Positions 25,903 through 35,120 of a DNA stretch of 64,000 nt are shown one piece after another. Both the position numbers and the translations under genes were made by a program. This stretch comes from Legionella micdadei. Lineage in GTDB: Bacteria > Pseudomonadota > Gammaproteobacteria > Legionellales > Legionellaceae. The notes beneath the pieces were generated by a model, which saw nothing but the letters and a program-made list of their open reading frames with translations, ran no database searches and was not told where the DNA came from. Where the stretch lies: positions 1,231,001 through 1,295,000 of the forward strand of contig NZ_LN614830.1 in NCBI RefSeq assembly GCF_000953635.1, read 5' to 3'. Positions within the stretch are counted from its first letter, which is position 1; the number at the start of each line of letters is the position of its first letter.

Positions 25903-26787
25903 ATGACAAGTTATTGTGGCTATATTGCTTTAATCGGGCGACCCAACGTTGGTAAATCGACGCTTTTAAATTGCATTTTACAGCAAAAATTGAGCATTAC
26001 CTCTCGTAAACCCCAAACGACACGACATAGCATTCTGGGTATACAAACGATTGATGAGTATCAATACGTGTATGTTGATACACCAGGTATTCACCAAGGT
26101 TCTAAAAAAGCTATGAATCGTCTAATGAACAAGACAGCTATTGCTGTATTGCGCGATGTTGATGTGATTGTTTTTATTGTGGATGGAACTCATTGGAATG
26201 ATGAAGATGAATATATCTTACGCTTAATTAAAGAAGCGAAGGTTCCTTGTATTTTGGCAGTGAATAAGGTTGATAAGATTGCTGATAAAGGTCAGTTATT
26301 ACCTTGGTTAGAAGAAATGAGTCACCGTCATGATTTTGCCGCGATTATTCCAGTATCGGCTAAAACAGGGTTACAGGTAGATCATTTAGAGCAGCAATTA
26401 AAAGTTTTTTTACCGGAAGGTCCCCATTTATTTGCTGAAGATCAATTTACTGATCGCCCCGTGCGGTTTTTGTGTGCAGAATTGTTACGTGAAAAGATTT
26501 TTCGCTTATGTGGGCAGGAATTGCCGTACTCAACAACGGTTGATATTGAATCTTATAAAGATGAAGGAAATCTAGTTCGTATTCATGCATTAATCTTAGT
26601 GGAGAAAGAAAATCACAAACGGATCATCATTGGCGACAAGGGGAAAAAATTAAAAGAAATGGCCACAAGCGCACGACTGGATATGGAGCAATTACTTGGC
26701 AAAAAAGTCTTTTTACAGTGCTGGTGCAAGGTCAAGTCAGGCTGGGCTGATGACGAACGTTTACTAAAGCAATTAGGCTATGATTGA
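25903..26787 (+). CDS. era: GTPase Era, 16S rRNA maturation factor
   Basis: 294 residues. The GTPase half has G1 GRPNVGKST near residue 10, G3 DTPGIH near 58 and G4 NKVD near 121. The C-terminal KH domain carries IIIGDKGKKLKEMA near 245, which binds the 3' end of 16S rRNA. Needed for 30S subunit assembly. The next gene recO overlaps by eight bases. In most gammaproteobacteria rnc lies directly upstream; here the upstream neighbour is the divergent 999-residue gene, so era is separated from rnc. Confidence 0.97.
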   Translation: MTSYCGYIALIGRPNVGKSTLLNCILQQKLSITSRKPQTTRHSILGIQTIDEYQYVYVDTPGIHQGSKKAMNRLMNKTAIAVLRDVDVIVFIVDGTHWNDEDEYILRLIKEAKVPCILAVNKVDKIADKGQLLPWLEEMSHRHDFAAIIPVSAKTGLQVDHLEQQLKVFLPEGPHLFAEDQFTDRPVRFLCAELLREKIFRLCGQELPYSTTVDIESYKDEGNLVRIHALILVEKENHKRIIIGDKGKKLKEMATSARLDMEQLLGKKVFLQCWCKVKSGWADDERLLKQLGYD

Positions 26788-27475
26788 AGCACTTGATGCT
26801 TGGCTTTTACATAAAACCCCTTCTGGAGATAGCAGCGCGCGAGTCAGCTTTTTTACTCGCGAAAAAGGGATTATAAATTGCCTGTATAAAGGAGGCCGGA
26901 CGCCTAAGAAACAAGCGTTTTTGCAGCCTTTTATACCCTTATGGTTATCTGTTGATTACAAAAAAGACTATCATTTTGTTCATAAGGTTGAGATCCAACG
27001 AGAAATAATCGCACTGGCAGGTAACTCACTTTTTGCTGGTCTCTACGTCAATGAATTAGTGTTCTACGCGCTTAGACCCATGGAGTCTTGTCCGGAGCTT
27101 TTCAAGGTGTACCAGGATACCCTTCAAGGTTTAGCGGTTCTCCATGACAGAGTCGCAATAGAAGTTTTATTAAGGCGTTTCGAATGGGCCTTATTATTTG
27201 CTTGTGGGTATGGCGTATCGTTTACCCAGGAAGCTCATTCAGTTACCCCAATTAATGCACATCAATTTTATCAGTTTGTTCCTGGCGAGGGATTCGTGCT
27301 GGCAGGTACAGGGATTTTGGGTGAATATATCCTTGCTTTGGCGCAAGGCCAATTAAATCAACTGGATGTTTTAAAAGCAGCTAAATTTATTATGCGCCAA
27401 GCAGTAGACCATCTTTTAGGGGGTAGGGAATTAAAATCACGAAAGTTATACCCAAGAAAAGAACTTGGCACATAA
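26780..27475 (+). CDS. recO: DNA repair protein RecO
   Basis: 231 residues, normal length. N-terminal OB fold: WLLHKTPSGDSSARVSFFTREKGI and the basic strand YKGGRTPKKQAFLQPF. The C-terminal helical half includes FEWALLFACGYG and the conserved GRELKSRKLY close to the end. It loads RecA at gaps together with RecR, in the RecFOR pathway. ATG 26780 overlaps era (eight bases), so it is co-translated with era; pdxJ follows after 88 bases. Confidence 0.95.
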   Translation: MIEALDAWLLHKTPSGDSSARVSFFTREKGIINCLYKGGRTPKKQAFLQPFIPLWLSVDYKKDYHFVHKVEIQREIIALAGNSLFAGLYVNELVFYALRPMESCPELFKVYQDTLQGLAVLHDRVAIEVLLRRFEWALLFACGYGVSFTQEAHSVTPINAHQFYQFVPGEGFVLAGTGILGEYILALAQGQLNQLDVLKAAKFIMRQAVDHLLGGRELKSRKLYPRKELGT

Positions 27476-27563
27476 ATCGCTTACGAAATTCAAACAAGTA
27501 TAGATAAACAGCCCCATTTAGCGTCATAATTTGCAGCAATTGTTTTAACAAATGGTGAAAATG

Positions 27564-28310
27564 ATGTCTAAAGAAATTCTACTTGGTGTTAACATCGATC
27601 ATATTGCAACAATTCGCCAAGCTCGAGGTACACGTTACCCTGATCCTGTGCAAGCAGCAATCGATGCAGAAGAGGCTGGAGCAGATGGGATCACGCTGCA
27701 TATGCGCGAAGATTTGCGCCATATTCAAGCGCGGGATGTCAGGCTTATTAAGGCGGTATTGCAAACTCGCATGAACCTGGAAATGGCTGTCACGGAATCA
27801 ATGCTGGATTTTGCTGAGGAGATTAAACCCGAACATGCCTGTTTGGTACCTGAAAAACGCGAAGAATTAACCACGGAAGGCGGTTTAGACGTTATCAGTC
27901 ATTATGATGCAGTAGCAAATGCGGTTAAACGTTTAACGCAAATGGGCAGTGAAGTGTCTTTGTTCATTGATCCCGATAAAAAGCAAATCGACGCCGCGGT
28001 TGAGGTTGGTGCACCCGTCATTGAAATTCACACGGGTTGTTATGCAGATGCACCGAATGCGTTTGAGCAAGAGCGTGAATTGCTGCGGATTAAAGAAGCA
28101 GCCGAATATGCGGCAAGCCGTAACTTAATCGTCAATGCAGGACACGGGTTACATTATCACAATGTACAAGCCATTGCAGCGATAAAAGAATTTCATGAAC
28201 TAAACATTGGCCATGCAATCATTGCACGTGCTTTATTTTGTGGTTTAAAAAATGCAGTGAGGGATATGCGCCAACTTATGCTGGAAGCAAGACATTATGG
28301 CAAACACTGA
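27564..28310 (+). CDS. pdxJ: Pyridoxine 5'-phosphate synthase
   Basis: Condenses 1-deoxyxylulose 5-phosphate with aminoacetone phosphate, the last step of the DXP-dependent vitamin B6 route. Family motifs: [17 protein letters not shown] at the N-terminus, [14 protein letters not shown] near 45, [16 protein letters not shown] near 95 and [11 protein letters not shown] near 190. Three in-frame ATG codons occur (27552, 27561, 27564); comparison with the usual PdxJ start, a few residues before LLGVNIDH, favours 27564 (248 residues), with GGTG just before it. The stop lies inside korA. The era-recO-pdxJ order is conserved in many relatives. Confidence 0.95.
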   Translation: MSKEILLGVNIDHIATIRQARGTRYPDPVQAAIDAEEAGADGITLHMREDLRHIQARDVRLIKAVLQTRMNLEMAVTESMLDFAEEIKPEHACLVPEKREELTTEGGLDVISHYDAVANAVKRLTQMGSEVSLFIDPDKKQIDAAVEVGAPVIEIHTGCYADAPNAFEQERELLRIKEAAEYAASRNLIVNAGHGLHYHNVQAIAAIKEFHELNIGHAIIARALFCGLKNAVRDMRQLMLEARHYGKH

Positions 28311-30117
28311 CTCGATTGTTATCCGTTTGACCGGTGATTCCGGGGATGGAGTACAGCTGGTAGGGGAGCAATTAACCATCACAGCCGCACTAAGCGGGCG
28401 AGATGTGCGTACTCTACCTGATTTTCCTGCTGAAATTAGAGCACCTGCCGGTACTGTCGCTGGTGTCTCTGGCTTTCAGTTAGCAATGGCTGAACAAGCC
28501 ATTTTTACAGCAGGGGAAACTTTGGATGTTTTGGTTGCATTAAATCCCGCAGCTTTAAAGACTTCCCTTGAATATTTAAGCCCAGGCGGACTATTAATTA
28601 TCAACGAAGATAGCTTTACCGATAAGGATTGGCAAAAAGCAGGGCTAACAAGTGATCTTCTAGACAAAGCTGCTGAACATTATCAGTTAGTGTCTTTACC
28701 TTTAATTACCCAAACGTTACAAGCTGTTGAGTCTCTTGGGATTAATCATGCCCAGGCTAAAAAATCGAAAAACTTTTATGTACTTGGTTTAGTACTTTGG
28801 CTTTTCGATTTGCCAACTGAAAATTGTTTGGCGTTCATCGCTAAAAAATTTAAAAATCAATCGCAAATCGCTAAAGCGAACGAATTGACCCTTTTAGCAG
28901 GTTATAATTACGCGTTGACTTTGGAATTGAGCCGTCGGCAATTCATGTTAGGTCAAGTGAACCGCGATAGTGGAGAGTACAGACAGATAACCGGCGTTGA
29001 GGCGGTTGGCCTTGCGCTAGCGACCCTGGCAGCGACCACCAAAATCCCTGTTTTTGTATCAGGTTATCCTATTACTCCCGCTTCTGCTATTTTGCATGAA
29101 TGTGTCAAATTATCCGACTACGGTGTCCAATTATTGCAGGCTGAAGATGAAATTGCCGCCCTCTGTTCTTGTATTGGTGCAGCTTATGGAGGCTGTTTAG
29201 CGTTAAGTTGTACATCAGGACCTGGACTTGACCTAAAAAGTGAAAGTTTAGGGCTGGCCGCTATGGCAGAACTTCCTCTCGTCCTTGTCGATGTTCAACG
29301 GGCAGGCGCATCCACAGGATTGCCGACAAAAACGGGACAAAGTGATTTGCGTCAAGCACTCTATGGTCGCCATGGAGAAGCGCCTGTACCTGTTTTAGCA
29401 GCTAAATCCTCATCCGATTGCTTTGAGACAATTATTGAGGCGTTCTCGATAGCCACCAAATATATGACGCCTGTTATTGTTCTGCTTGATGCTTATCTAG
29501 CTAATGCTGCTGAGCCTTGGAAGATCCCGGCGGTTGAATCCATCAAAATTCCTAAAATTGATTTTAACCGTTTCCCCAAACCCTATCAGCGTGATGACGT
29601 TTTGGCGCGCAGCTGGAATATTCCTGGCACTCCTGGCTTCATTCACCAAATTGGCGGGTTGGAAAAACAAGGGGATGCAGGCCGAGTGAGTTATGATGCC
29701 GAAAATCATCAGAATATGGTTAATTTACGCGCGGCAAAGATTGCTGGAGTTTCCCGTGAATATGCTGATTTGGTCATTGAAGGAGACACTAACTCGAACA
29801 TTTTATTGGTCGGGTGGGGCTCCACTTACGGCAGTTTAAAATCTGCTGTTAATGAATGCCATGCTGAAGGGTTACCCATTGCTTTACTTCATTTACGCCA
29901 CTTAAATCCTTTTCCTGAAGGATTGGATAAGGTATTTGCAGGGTTTAGTAAAATTTTGGTTGCTGAATTAAATTCTGGCCAGTTATGTCAATTATTGCGC
30001 GCTAAATATTTGGTCGATGCGAAATCAATCAGTCAATGTAATGGCCAGCCGTTTGCAGTAAGTCAACTTGTTAAAGCCATAAAAATGGAAATTAACTATG
30101 AACAAGAACAGCTATAA
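28297..30117 (+). CDS. korA: 2-oxoacid:acceptor oxidoreductase, fused gamma-alpha subunit
   Basis: 606 residues. The first 190 residues form the gamma domain ([15 protein letters not shown] near the N-terminus); residues about 210-600 are the alpha pyrimidine-binding part, with [14 protein letters not shown] near 252 and [16 protein letters not shown] near 305. With KorB it should oxidise 2-oxoglutarate (or a related 2-oxoacid) to the acyl-CoA while reducing ferredoxin. Its ATG lies 14 bases inside the end of pdxJ and its stop overlaps korB by 20 bases, so pdxJ-korA-korB are coupled. The exact substrate cannot be read from sequence. Confidence 0.92.
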   Translation: MANTDSIVIRLTGDSGDGVQLVGEQLTITAALSGRDVRTLPDFPAEIRAPAGTVAGVSGFQLAMAEQAIFTAGETLDVLVALNPAALKTSLEYLSPGGLLIINEDSFTDKDWQKAGLTSDLLDKAAEHYQLVSLPLITQTLQAVESLGINHAQAKKSKNFYVLGLVLWLFDLPTENCLAFIAKKFKNQSQIAKANELTLLAGYNYALTLELSRRQFMLGQVNRDSGEYRQITGVEAVGLALATLAATTKIPVFVSGYPITPASAILHECVKLSDYGVQLLQAEDEIAALCSCIGAAYGGCLALSCTSGPGLDLKSESLGLAAMAELPLVLVDVQRAGASTGLPTKTGQSDLRQALYGRHGEAPVPVLAAKSSSDCFETIIEAFSIATKYMTPVIVLLDAYLANAAEPWKIPAVESIKIPKIDFNRFPKPYQRDDVLARSWNIPGTPGFIHQIGGLEKQGDAGRVSYDAENHQNMVNLRAAKIAGVSREYADLVIEGDTNSNILLVGWGSTYGSLKSAVNECHAEGLPIALLHLRHLNPFPEGLDKVFAGFSKILVAELNSGQLCQLLRAKYLVDAKSISQCNGQPFAVSQLVKAIKMEINYEQEQL

Positions 30118-31078
30118 GCGCGAAGATTTTGCTAATGCAACAGAGGTAAAATGGTGCCCCGGTTGCGGGGATTATGCTATTTTATCGGCTTTGCAACGTT
30201 TATTGCCTGAATTAGGTTTACCACCGGAAAAACATGTTTTCGTGTCGGGAATTGGTTGTGCTGGAAGATTACCTTATTACATGAACACCTATGGCTTCCA
30301 TACTATTCACGGTAGGGCTCCAGCTGTAGCGACGGGTCTTAAGGCGATGCGGGATGATCTTACTGTCTGGCTAATTACGGGTGATGGGGATGCTTTAAGT
30401 ATCGGTGGTAATCATCTTATTCACTGTTTACGACGGAATGTGAATATCAATATTTTGCTTTTCAACAATCAAGTTTACGGATTAACAAAAGGACAGTTTT
30501 CACCGACATCGCAAAAAGGGCAAGTCACCAAAACTTCACCGCAAGGGGTAACGAATGAACCAATTAATCCTTTAATGATTGCACTTGCCTCTGGAGCTAG
30601 TTTTGTTGCTCGAGCTGTGGATAAAGATCCTACACATTTAGGATCAATTCTTAGGAAGGCATACGAACATCAAGGCTGCTCTTTTGTAGAAATTTATCAA
30701 GATTGCAATATCTTTAACCACGGTGCTTTCGATGCCTTTGCAGTGAAAACAAACCGTGCAGATAAGACAATTGTGTTGGAAGAGGGCGAACCATTGCTGT
30801 TTGGTGCAGAAAAAGAGTGGGTTTTGACTTTGCAAGGGGAAACATTCCAGCAAGTGCGCAGCCAAGGGGATATCGATTATCGCCATGATCCGAATAACTT
30901 TATCGCCGCGATGCGCTTAGCCCGCCTCAATTTTCCGGAGTTTCCCGTCCCATTAGGGATTTATTTTCAAAAACAGCGTGAAATATTTACTTTGAATAGA
31001 CCAGTCAAGAAAACAATTGAGGATTTACCTTCACTCTTTCGTACTAGAGCAAGCTGGCAGCAAAGTGAAAAACCTTAA
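30098..31078 (+). CDS. korB: 2-oxoacid:acceptor oxidoreductase, beta (TPP-binding) subunit
   Basis: 326 residues. The TPP motif runs from GDGDALSIGGNHLIH near residue 93 to LFNNQVYGLTKGQFSPTS near 123. WCPGCGDYAILSAL near 19 supplies the cysteine pair that, with a third Cys (GIGCAGRLPYY near 50), may hold an iron-sulfur cluster. Together with KorA it forms a two-subunit enzyme of the aerobic-tolerant type. A ferredoxin gene is not nearby. Followed by 119 non-coding bases, then a convergent regulator gene. Confidence 0.93.
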   Translation: MNKNSYKREDFANATEVKWCPGCGDYAILSALQRLLPELGLPPEKHVFVSGIGCAGRLPYYMNTYGFHTIHGRAPAVATGLKAMRDDLTVWLITGDGDALSIGGNHLIHCLRRNVNINILLFNNQVYGLTKGQFSPTSQKGQVTKTSPQGVTNEPINPLMIALASGASFVARAVDKDPTHLGSILRKAYEHQGCSFVEIYQDCNIFNHGAFDAFAVKTNRADKTIVLEEGEPLLFGAEKEWVLTLQGETFQQVRSQGDIDYRHDPNNFIAAMRLARLNFPEFPVPLGIYFQKQREIFTLNRPVKKTIEDLPSLFRTRASWQQSEKP

Positions 31079-31197
31079 ACTCAAAAAGAATTAAACTAAG
31101 ATCGGAGTCGTACACTTGGGCAAGCGGACATAGGAGCATTTACTTCTTACCCGCTCCCTCGTTGGTGTCATGGCTCGGAACCCCTTAACTTATTGAA

Positions 31198-32046
31198 TTA
31201 AGCGGTTCTTGAGTCTTGAAGATTTAAAAAAGTACTTAGCCCACTCGTTGCTATTCTTTCGCCCAATTGAAACATGGTATAGCAGTTGTACTTTGCTTTG
31301 ATTGATTCGACATAGCGCTCAATGGTTTTGCGCGAAACTTTGTTAATTTCCGCGATGAGTGCAGCAGACTTCCCTAAACGAAGCCATTGAAGGCACTCGC
31401 GTTCCTTTTGAGTTAAGTAATAGCGAGTTTCATGTTTAAAATATAATCTGCTCTTGGCTTCTGTATCAAGATCAATTTCTCGAGGATCGTCAGAAACAAT
31501 GTTGATTTTTTTCTGTTGCTTCGCCGTTTCATCAATATTAACCGGAAGTTGGTACACAGCAGCGAGTTCCGGTATATTTTTCATGCAGTCATTGAAATAA
31601 TGAATAAAGGCATGAAGAGAGTCCATTTTCTCAAGATAGCGTTGATTAATTTCAGAATCAGTTAGCTTGCCGCTAAAATGGTAGCAGTGGGTCATATCGT
31701 CATCATGTTTAGTAATGGTTAAAGTATGCCCTTGATTAAAGGCGGCAGCCATTTGATAAAGCGCTTTGTTGTTTTTAGTCATCTCCAGATAATCCCAAAA
31801 ATCGTAACGAAATTGCTTATTAGCCTTTTCAGAATGGCAATGGACATCATTACGTGCATGATCGCGTCGAAGGTATTCCGCGGCATAATCGGGTTTAGAT
31901 CCTAAACAGAATGCATTCCCCTCCAAATCGACTGCTGTATACCCGAAGAAATTGATACCAAGCGTTTTTAATGGGGTGCAAACTGCATTTAAGAGTTGAT
32001 GATGTGTCAAACTTGGATTTTCATTGATTCTATGTTGCTTATTCAT
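31198..32046 (-). CDS. LuxR-family transcriptional regulator
   Basis: 282 residues. The last 70 form a LuxR/FixJ-type helix-turn-helix: YYLTQKERECLQWLRLGKS, then IAEINKVSRKTIERYVESIK as recognition region. The N-terminal 200 residues do not show the acyl-homoserine-lactone pocket motifs or a receiver Asp; they are of the kind found in the multi-member Legionella LuxR regulators (LpnR type). Start ATG 32044-32046. It is divergent from the putative methyltransferase gene, with 192 bases between. Its signal and targets are unknown. Confidence 0.85.
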   Translation of the reverse strand: MNKQHRINENPSLTHHQLLNAVCTPLKTLGINFFGYTAVDLEGNAFCLGSKPDYAAEYLRRDHARNDVHCHSEKANKQFRYDFWDYLEMTKNNKALYQMAAAFNQGHTLTITKHDDDMTHCYHFSGKLTDSEINQRYLEKMDSLHAFIHYFNDCMKNIPELAAVYQLPVNIDETAKQQKKINIVSDDPREIDLDTEAKSRLYFKHETRYYLTQKERECLQWLRLGKSAALIAEINKVSRKTIERYVESIKAKYNCYTMFQLGERIATSGLSTFLNLQDSRTA

Positions 32047-32238
32047 AACTCTTTACAACCATTTAATTCTCACACCGTGCAATAATAACATACAATAAGT
32101 GCAAAATAAATACATATAGATTTAAGTTTATTTTATTTGTAGAGGTGATATTTAAAATTGTGTCCGAATTACGCCGTAGCCACTTTTGATTTTTGAACAG
32201 TAAGATACGCCCAGACTTTAGATAAAATGGGAACAAGT

Positions 32239-33273
32239 ATGAAAGGTAAATGTGAGAAATCTGGAAAGAATGTTTTTTCGAAGATTGAAATAGATTTTTT
32301 CAAAAAAGATGCTGCTTACGTAGAAGCATTAGAACAATATAGAAAAAAATTGCTCAATGACGGTCAGGCAATGCTTGATGATGCTACCGCAAAATTTAGA
32401 ATTGCGGCACAAGCAAAAACGGATGATTGGTCAATACGCAAATTATGGCCAAATAGTCGCAGTAAATTAAAAGTGGCTACATTGCATGCGTTAAATTCGG
32501 GAGAAACTTTAAGAGACGAAGCAAAAACCAATAAGCTCGATATTCTCTCTGAATTGCCTCCCCAACCTGTCATTGTTGATTTAGGTATGGGTAATGGCCA
32601 ATTTTTAATTGATCTGGCGGCTGAGCTGAAAAAAAAATGTGTTTTGATTGGTGTAAGTGCATCGCCCAATGAAGTCAAAAAATGTGTTTACTCTTATGCT
32701 GGTATTCATATTGTTAAGGGTAAGTTACCTCATGATTCTTCAGTAATCGAGTTGTTAGAAAAAAGACAGGGTACCGTAGATAAAGTATTTGATACTTATG
32801 GTCCTGCAACTTATGCCAATAATCCTTTGCACTGCTTAATTTATGCTGCCATTTTACTTAAGCCAGGTGGTAAATTTTCGGCAATGACTTCGACTGAAAA
32901 TAACACAGAAATGACCGTTTTTGGTAATGCAGCAAGTCGTGAAAAAATTAAATGCTTTTTTAAATCCTACTTAGGGATTGATATTAATTTCGAATTTAAT
33001 TCGATCCGATCAGAATTATCTCCAGGAATGATATATACCGACTTGTTGGTCACTTTTACCAAAGAGGGGAAAGCGCTAAGTGCAGCGGATTATTTAAAGC
33101 TATGTCGGGCGGCAGATCGTGAAGTAGGGATAGCTCGGGTTATAAAGCCGAGCTGGTATGGATACAATGCTTCCTCATATGGCATGTTTTCTATTGATAT
33201 GCGTACTTATAAACCTTTTGAGAAATTAGAGCAGAAAGATAATAATGATCTTAATCCCCCAAAAACTTTTTAA
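32239..33273 (+). CDS. Putative SAM-dependent methyltransferase
   Basis: I prefer ATG 32239 (GGGA six bases upstream) to ATG 32227, giving 344 residues. The central part shows a Rossmann methyltransferase core: motif I VIVDLGMGNGQFLIDLA, then VLIGVSAS as the end of strand 2, DKVFDTYGPATYA where motif IV would be, and LLKPGGKFSAMTS as the post-IV strand. The N-terminal 100 residues are basic and helical and match nothing I know. It lacks recognisable substrate-specific motifs. The gene is divergent from the LuxR regulator, which might control it. Confidence 0.68.
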   Translation: MKGKCEKSGKNVFSKIEIDFFKKDAAYVEALEQYRKKLLNDGQAMLDDATAKFRIAAQAKTDDWSIRKLWPNSRSKLKVATLHALNSGETLRDEAKTNKLDILSELPPQPVIVDLGMGNGQFLIDLAAELKKKCVLIGVSASPNEVKKCVYSYAGIHIVKGKLPHDSSVIELLEKRQGTVDKVFDTYGPATYANNPLHCLIYAAILLKPGGKFSAMTSTENNTEMTVFGNAASREKIKCFFKSYLGIDINFEFNSIRSELSPGMIYTDLLVTFTKEGKALSAADYLKLCRAADREVGIARVIKPSWYGYNASSYGMFSIDMRTYKPFEKLEQKDNNDLNPPKTF

Positions 33274-33311
33274 AGAGAAGTCCGGGGGAGGCAAAAAAAG
33301 CCGCACTGACG

Positions 33312-33337
33312 ATAATCCGAGTTACGGCTCGGATTAT
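33312..33337. terminator. Hairpin between convergent genes
   Basis: ATAATCCGAG and CTCGGATTAT form a perfect ten-pair stem with a six-base loop, between the methyltransferase and nucleotidase stops. On the minus strand a run of seven T (33294-33300) follows 11 bases later, within a second small GGC-A7-GCC inverted repeat. A bidirectional terminator is likely but not textbook. Confidence 0.55.
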
Positions 33338-33387
33338 TGTAATAAACAAGCCATTATCGGAAAACGGTCAAACATTACCGTAAGTAC

Positions 33388-34770
33388 TCAAGACTGAATC
33401 ACAATGTCGTGAGCTAATAATCGTCTATGAGCGCGAAAATAAGTCAAAGGTGACTGTTCAAGCAGGTCGGCAAGTTTTTCCATATACACACAAGCAAAGC
33501 GCTCCACTTGATAAGCAAAATAACTTTCTTCTGCGCCAGCTCGAAAGACCCGGCCCCATTTTGGATTATAGAAAGTCTGCTCTTCTTGTAAAAGTTTGGA
33601 TATTTCCATATCGATGGCAGTGATTTGTTTCTGTAATTCACTGACTTCATGGGCATGGGCTTGTGAGTGTTCTTCAATATCTTGGGTATGGAGTTCGATG
33701 TACTTTTCTTCCAAATGCTTTTTGATTTCCATCGAAGCGACAATTTTCCTTTCCACAGGCAAAGCATTTTTTTGTGAATGAATTTCTTGCCCTAGTTCCT
33801 CAACCACAAGCGCAGTTCGCCAGTTGCAATCTTTTTTCAATCTAACGATGTCACCATAGATGTGATCGCCAATGTACAAAATTTCATCCCCATTGACACC
33901 TAAATCCTCAGCTAATTTGCGGGCACAGCCCCCTTGATATACTCCTGGAAGAATTTTGCCTTGTGTATTGGTCATTGTCCCGTTTTCGGGATTAATGGAT
34001 AAGAACCGGAGATTGTCATAGAAAAAGCGGGGTTTATTCGCTAAAGTGATAACGTATTCAAATAAGTCTTTCCATGTTTTACCCTCTTCTAAAAAGGGAT
34101 CAATGGCATATTCCAAAAGAAGTTTGGTATAAAAAAATTCAGAGTTAGTGAGAATAAAAATTTTCTTGCCTAGTCTAATGTATCGCTGTAACCCTTCGAC
34201 TACTTCTTTTTCTTTTAAAACATAATCGCTTAAATTCTGGCAAATACAGGCTTTTAAACTCCCGTCAGAATGAATTTTGTCGACAGTGTTTAAGACATCC
34301 AACGCAATGGCTGAATAGCTTGGCAGATCGTTTGGGGATTCGTCTTTTAAATCCACTAATTGACTATAAAGAACACAAAATGCAATGGAAAAGGCGGTGT
34401 CAATAGCGAAATAATTCGGATCGTTTAGATCGACGTAGGTACTACGATAGATTCTTTTTTGTTCAGAAAAATTGATTAATCGAGTTCCATGATAACTGTG
34501 GCGAATCGCGCCATATCGGCTGAGCTTTAAAATATTTCCATTTTTGCTATCAATAATGAGTCCGCGAATAGCATCGTTAAAATTAAACCTAAATTGTTTG
34601 ATTTCTTGCGGATAATGCTTTTTGTCTATAAGTTGCTCAACAACAAGTTTGTAGACTAAGGCTTCAAAGTTTTTTGAATTGTAACGAATCAGGGTATGAT
34701 CCATATCTAAACCAATGAATTTAATTTTTTTCATGTTTAGTATGCGATTAACGAAAACGTTTTGATTCAT
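33388..34770 (-). CDS. Cytosolic purine 5'-nucleotidase, cN-II family (HAD superfamily)
   Basis: 460 residues. HAD motif I GLDMDHTLIRY near residue 20 carries the nucleophile Asp and the DMDxT pattern of cN-II; motif II is IFILTNS near 206; motif IV is ILYIGDHIYGDI near 297. The C-terminal 130 residues form a helical extension. The family is best known from animals (IMP/GMP 5'-nucleotidase), and Legionella encodes a GMP/IMP-specific relative. It should dephosphorylate IMP and GMP in the cytoplasm. Start ATG 34770 has AAGGA at seven bases; an internal ATG at residue 13 is less likely. Alone on its strand, convergent with the methyltransferase gene. Confidence 0.88.
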   Translation of the reverse strand: MNQNVFVNRILNMKKIKFIGLDMDHTLIRYNSKNFEALVYKLVVEQLIDKKHYPQEIKQFRFNFNDAIRGLIIDSKNGNILKLSRYGAIRHSYHGTRLINFSEQKRIYRSTYVDLNDPNYFAIDTAFSIAFCVLYSQLVDLKDESPNDLPSYSAIALDVLNTVDKIHSDGSLKACICQNLSDYVLKEKEVVEGLQRYIRLGKKIFILTNSEFFYTKLLLEYAIDPFLEEGKTWKDLFEYVITLANKPRFFYDNLRFLSINPENGTMTNTQGKILPGVYQGGCARKLAEDLGVNGDEILYIGDHIYGDIVRLKKDCNWRTALVVEELGQEIHSQKNALPVERKIVASMEIKKHLEEKYIELHTQDIEEHSQAHAHEVSELQKQITAIDMEISKLLQEEQTFYNPKWGRVFRAGAEESYFAYQVERFACVYMEKLADLLEQSPLTYFRAHRRLLAHDIVIQS

Positions 34771-35120
34771 TCTATTTCCTTACACTAGCTCGTGGTGGTT
34801 TTTCCGCTATGCTACAAACTCGATGAGAACTTAGTTAATAGGCTCTGTGCTTCATTGAGGCAACATCTTGCAAAGTAGATTCCAGGCTTCCAAAATTCCC
34901 GTTATTTTTTTAACTATAAAAATTTCTTGAGGTAAATACTGATTTTATTATTCTAACAGCACTTAGTATGATTACTCTAGTTATTCTAGGGTAGTATTGG
35001 CAATTCCTCTTAACCGCCTAAATGCCGCGGCTTGTTCGCGGCATTTATAGGCTCCTCATCAGCAACAAATTTCTTCATAGTGAAGAATAGTGATTAACTT
35101 ATTGGTTCAATGCAGTATCA
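34771..35120. other. 350-base gap with one strong hairpin
   Basis: No coding frame is convincing. The stretch is AT-rich, with the hairpin at 35019-35047 as its only clear structure. The part next to 34771 must hold the promoter of the cN-II gene on the minus strand, but no consensus hexamers stand out. Confidence 0.6.
35019..35047. other. Eleven-pair inverted repeat, hairpin
   Basis: TAAATGCCGCG and CGCGGCATTTA flank a seven-base loop, and CCTA/TAGG outside can extend the stem with a small bulge. It lies 74 bases beyond the stop of the 35121-35972 gene on the minus strand. There is no T tract on either side, so it may be a processing or stability element rather than a terminator. Confidence 0.6.
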
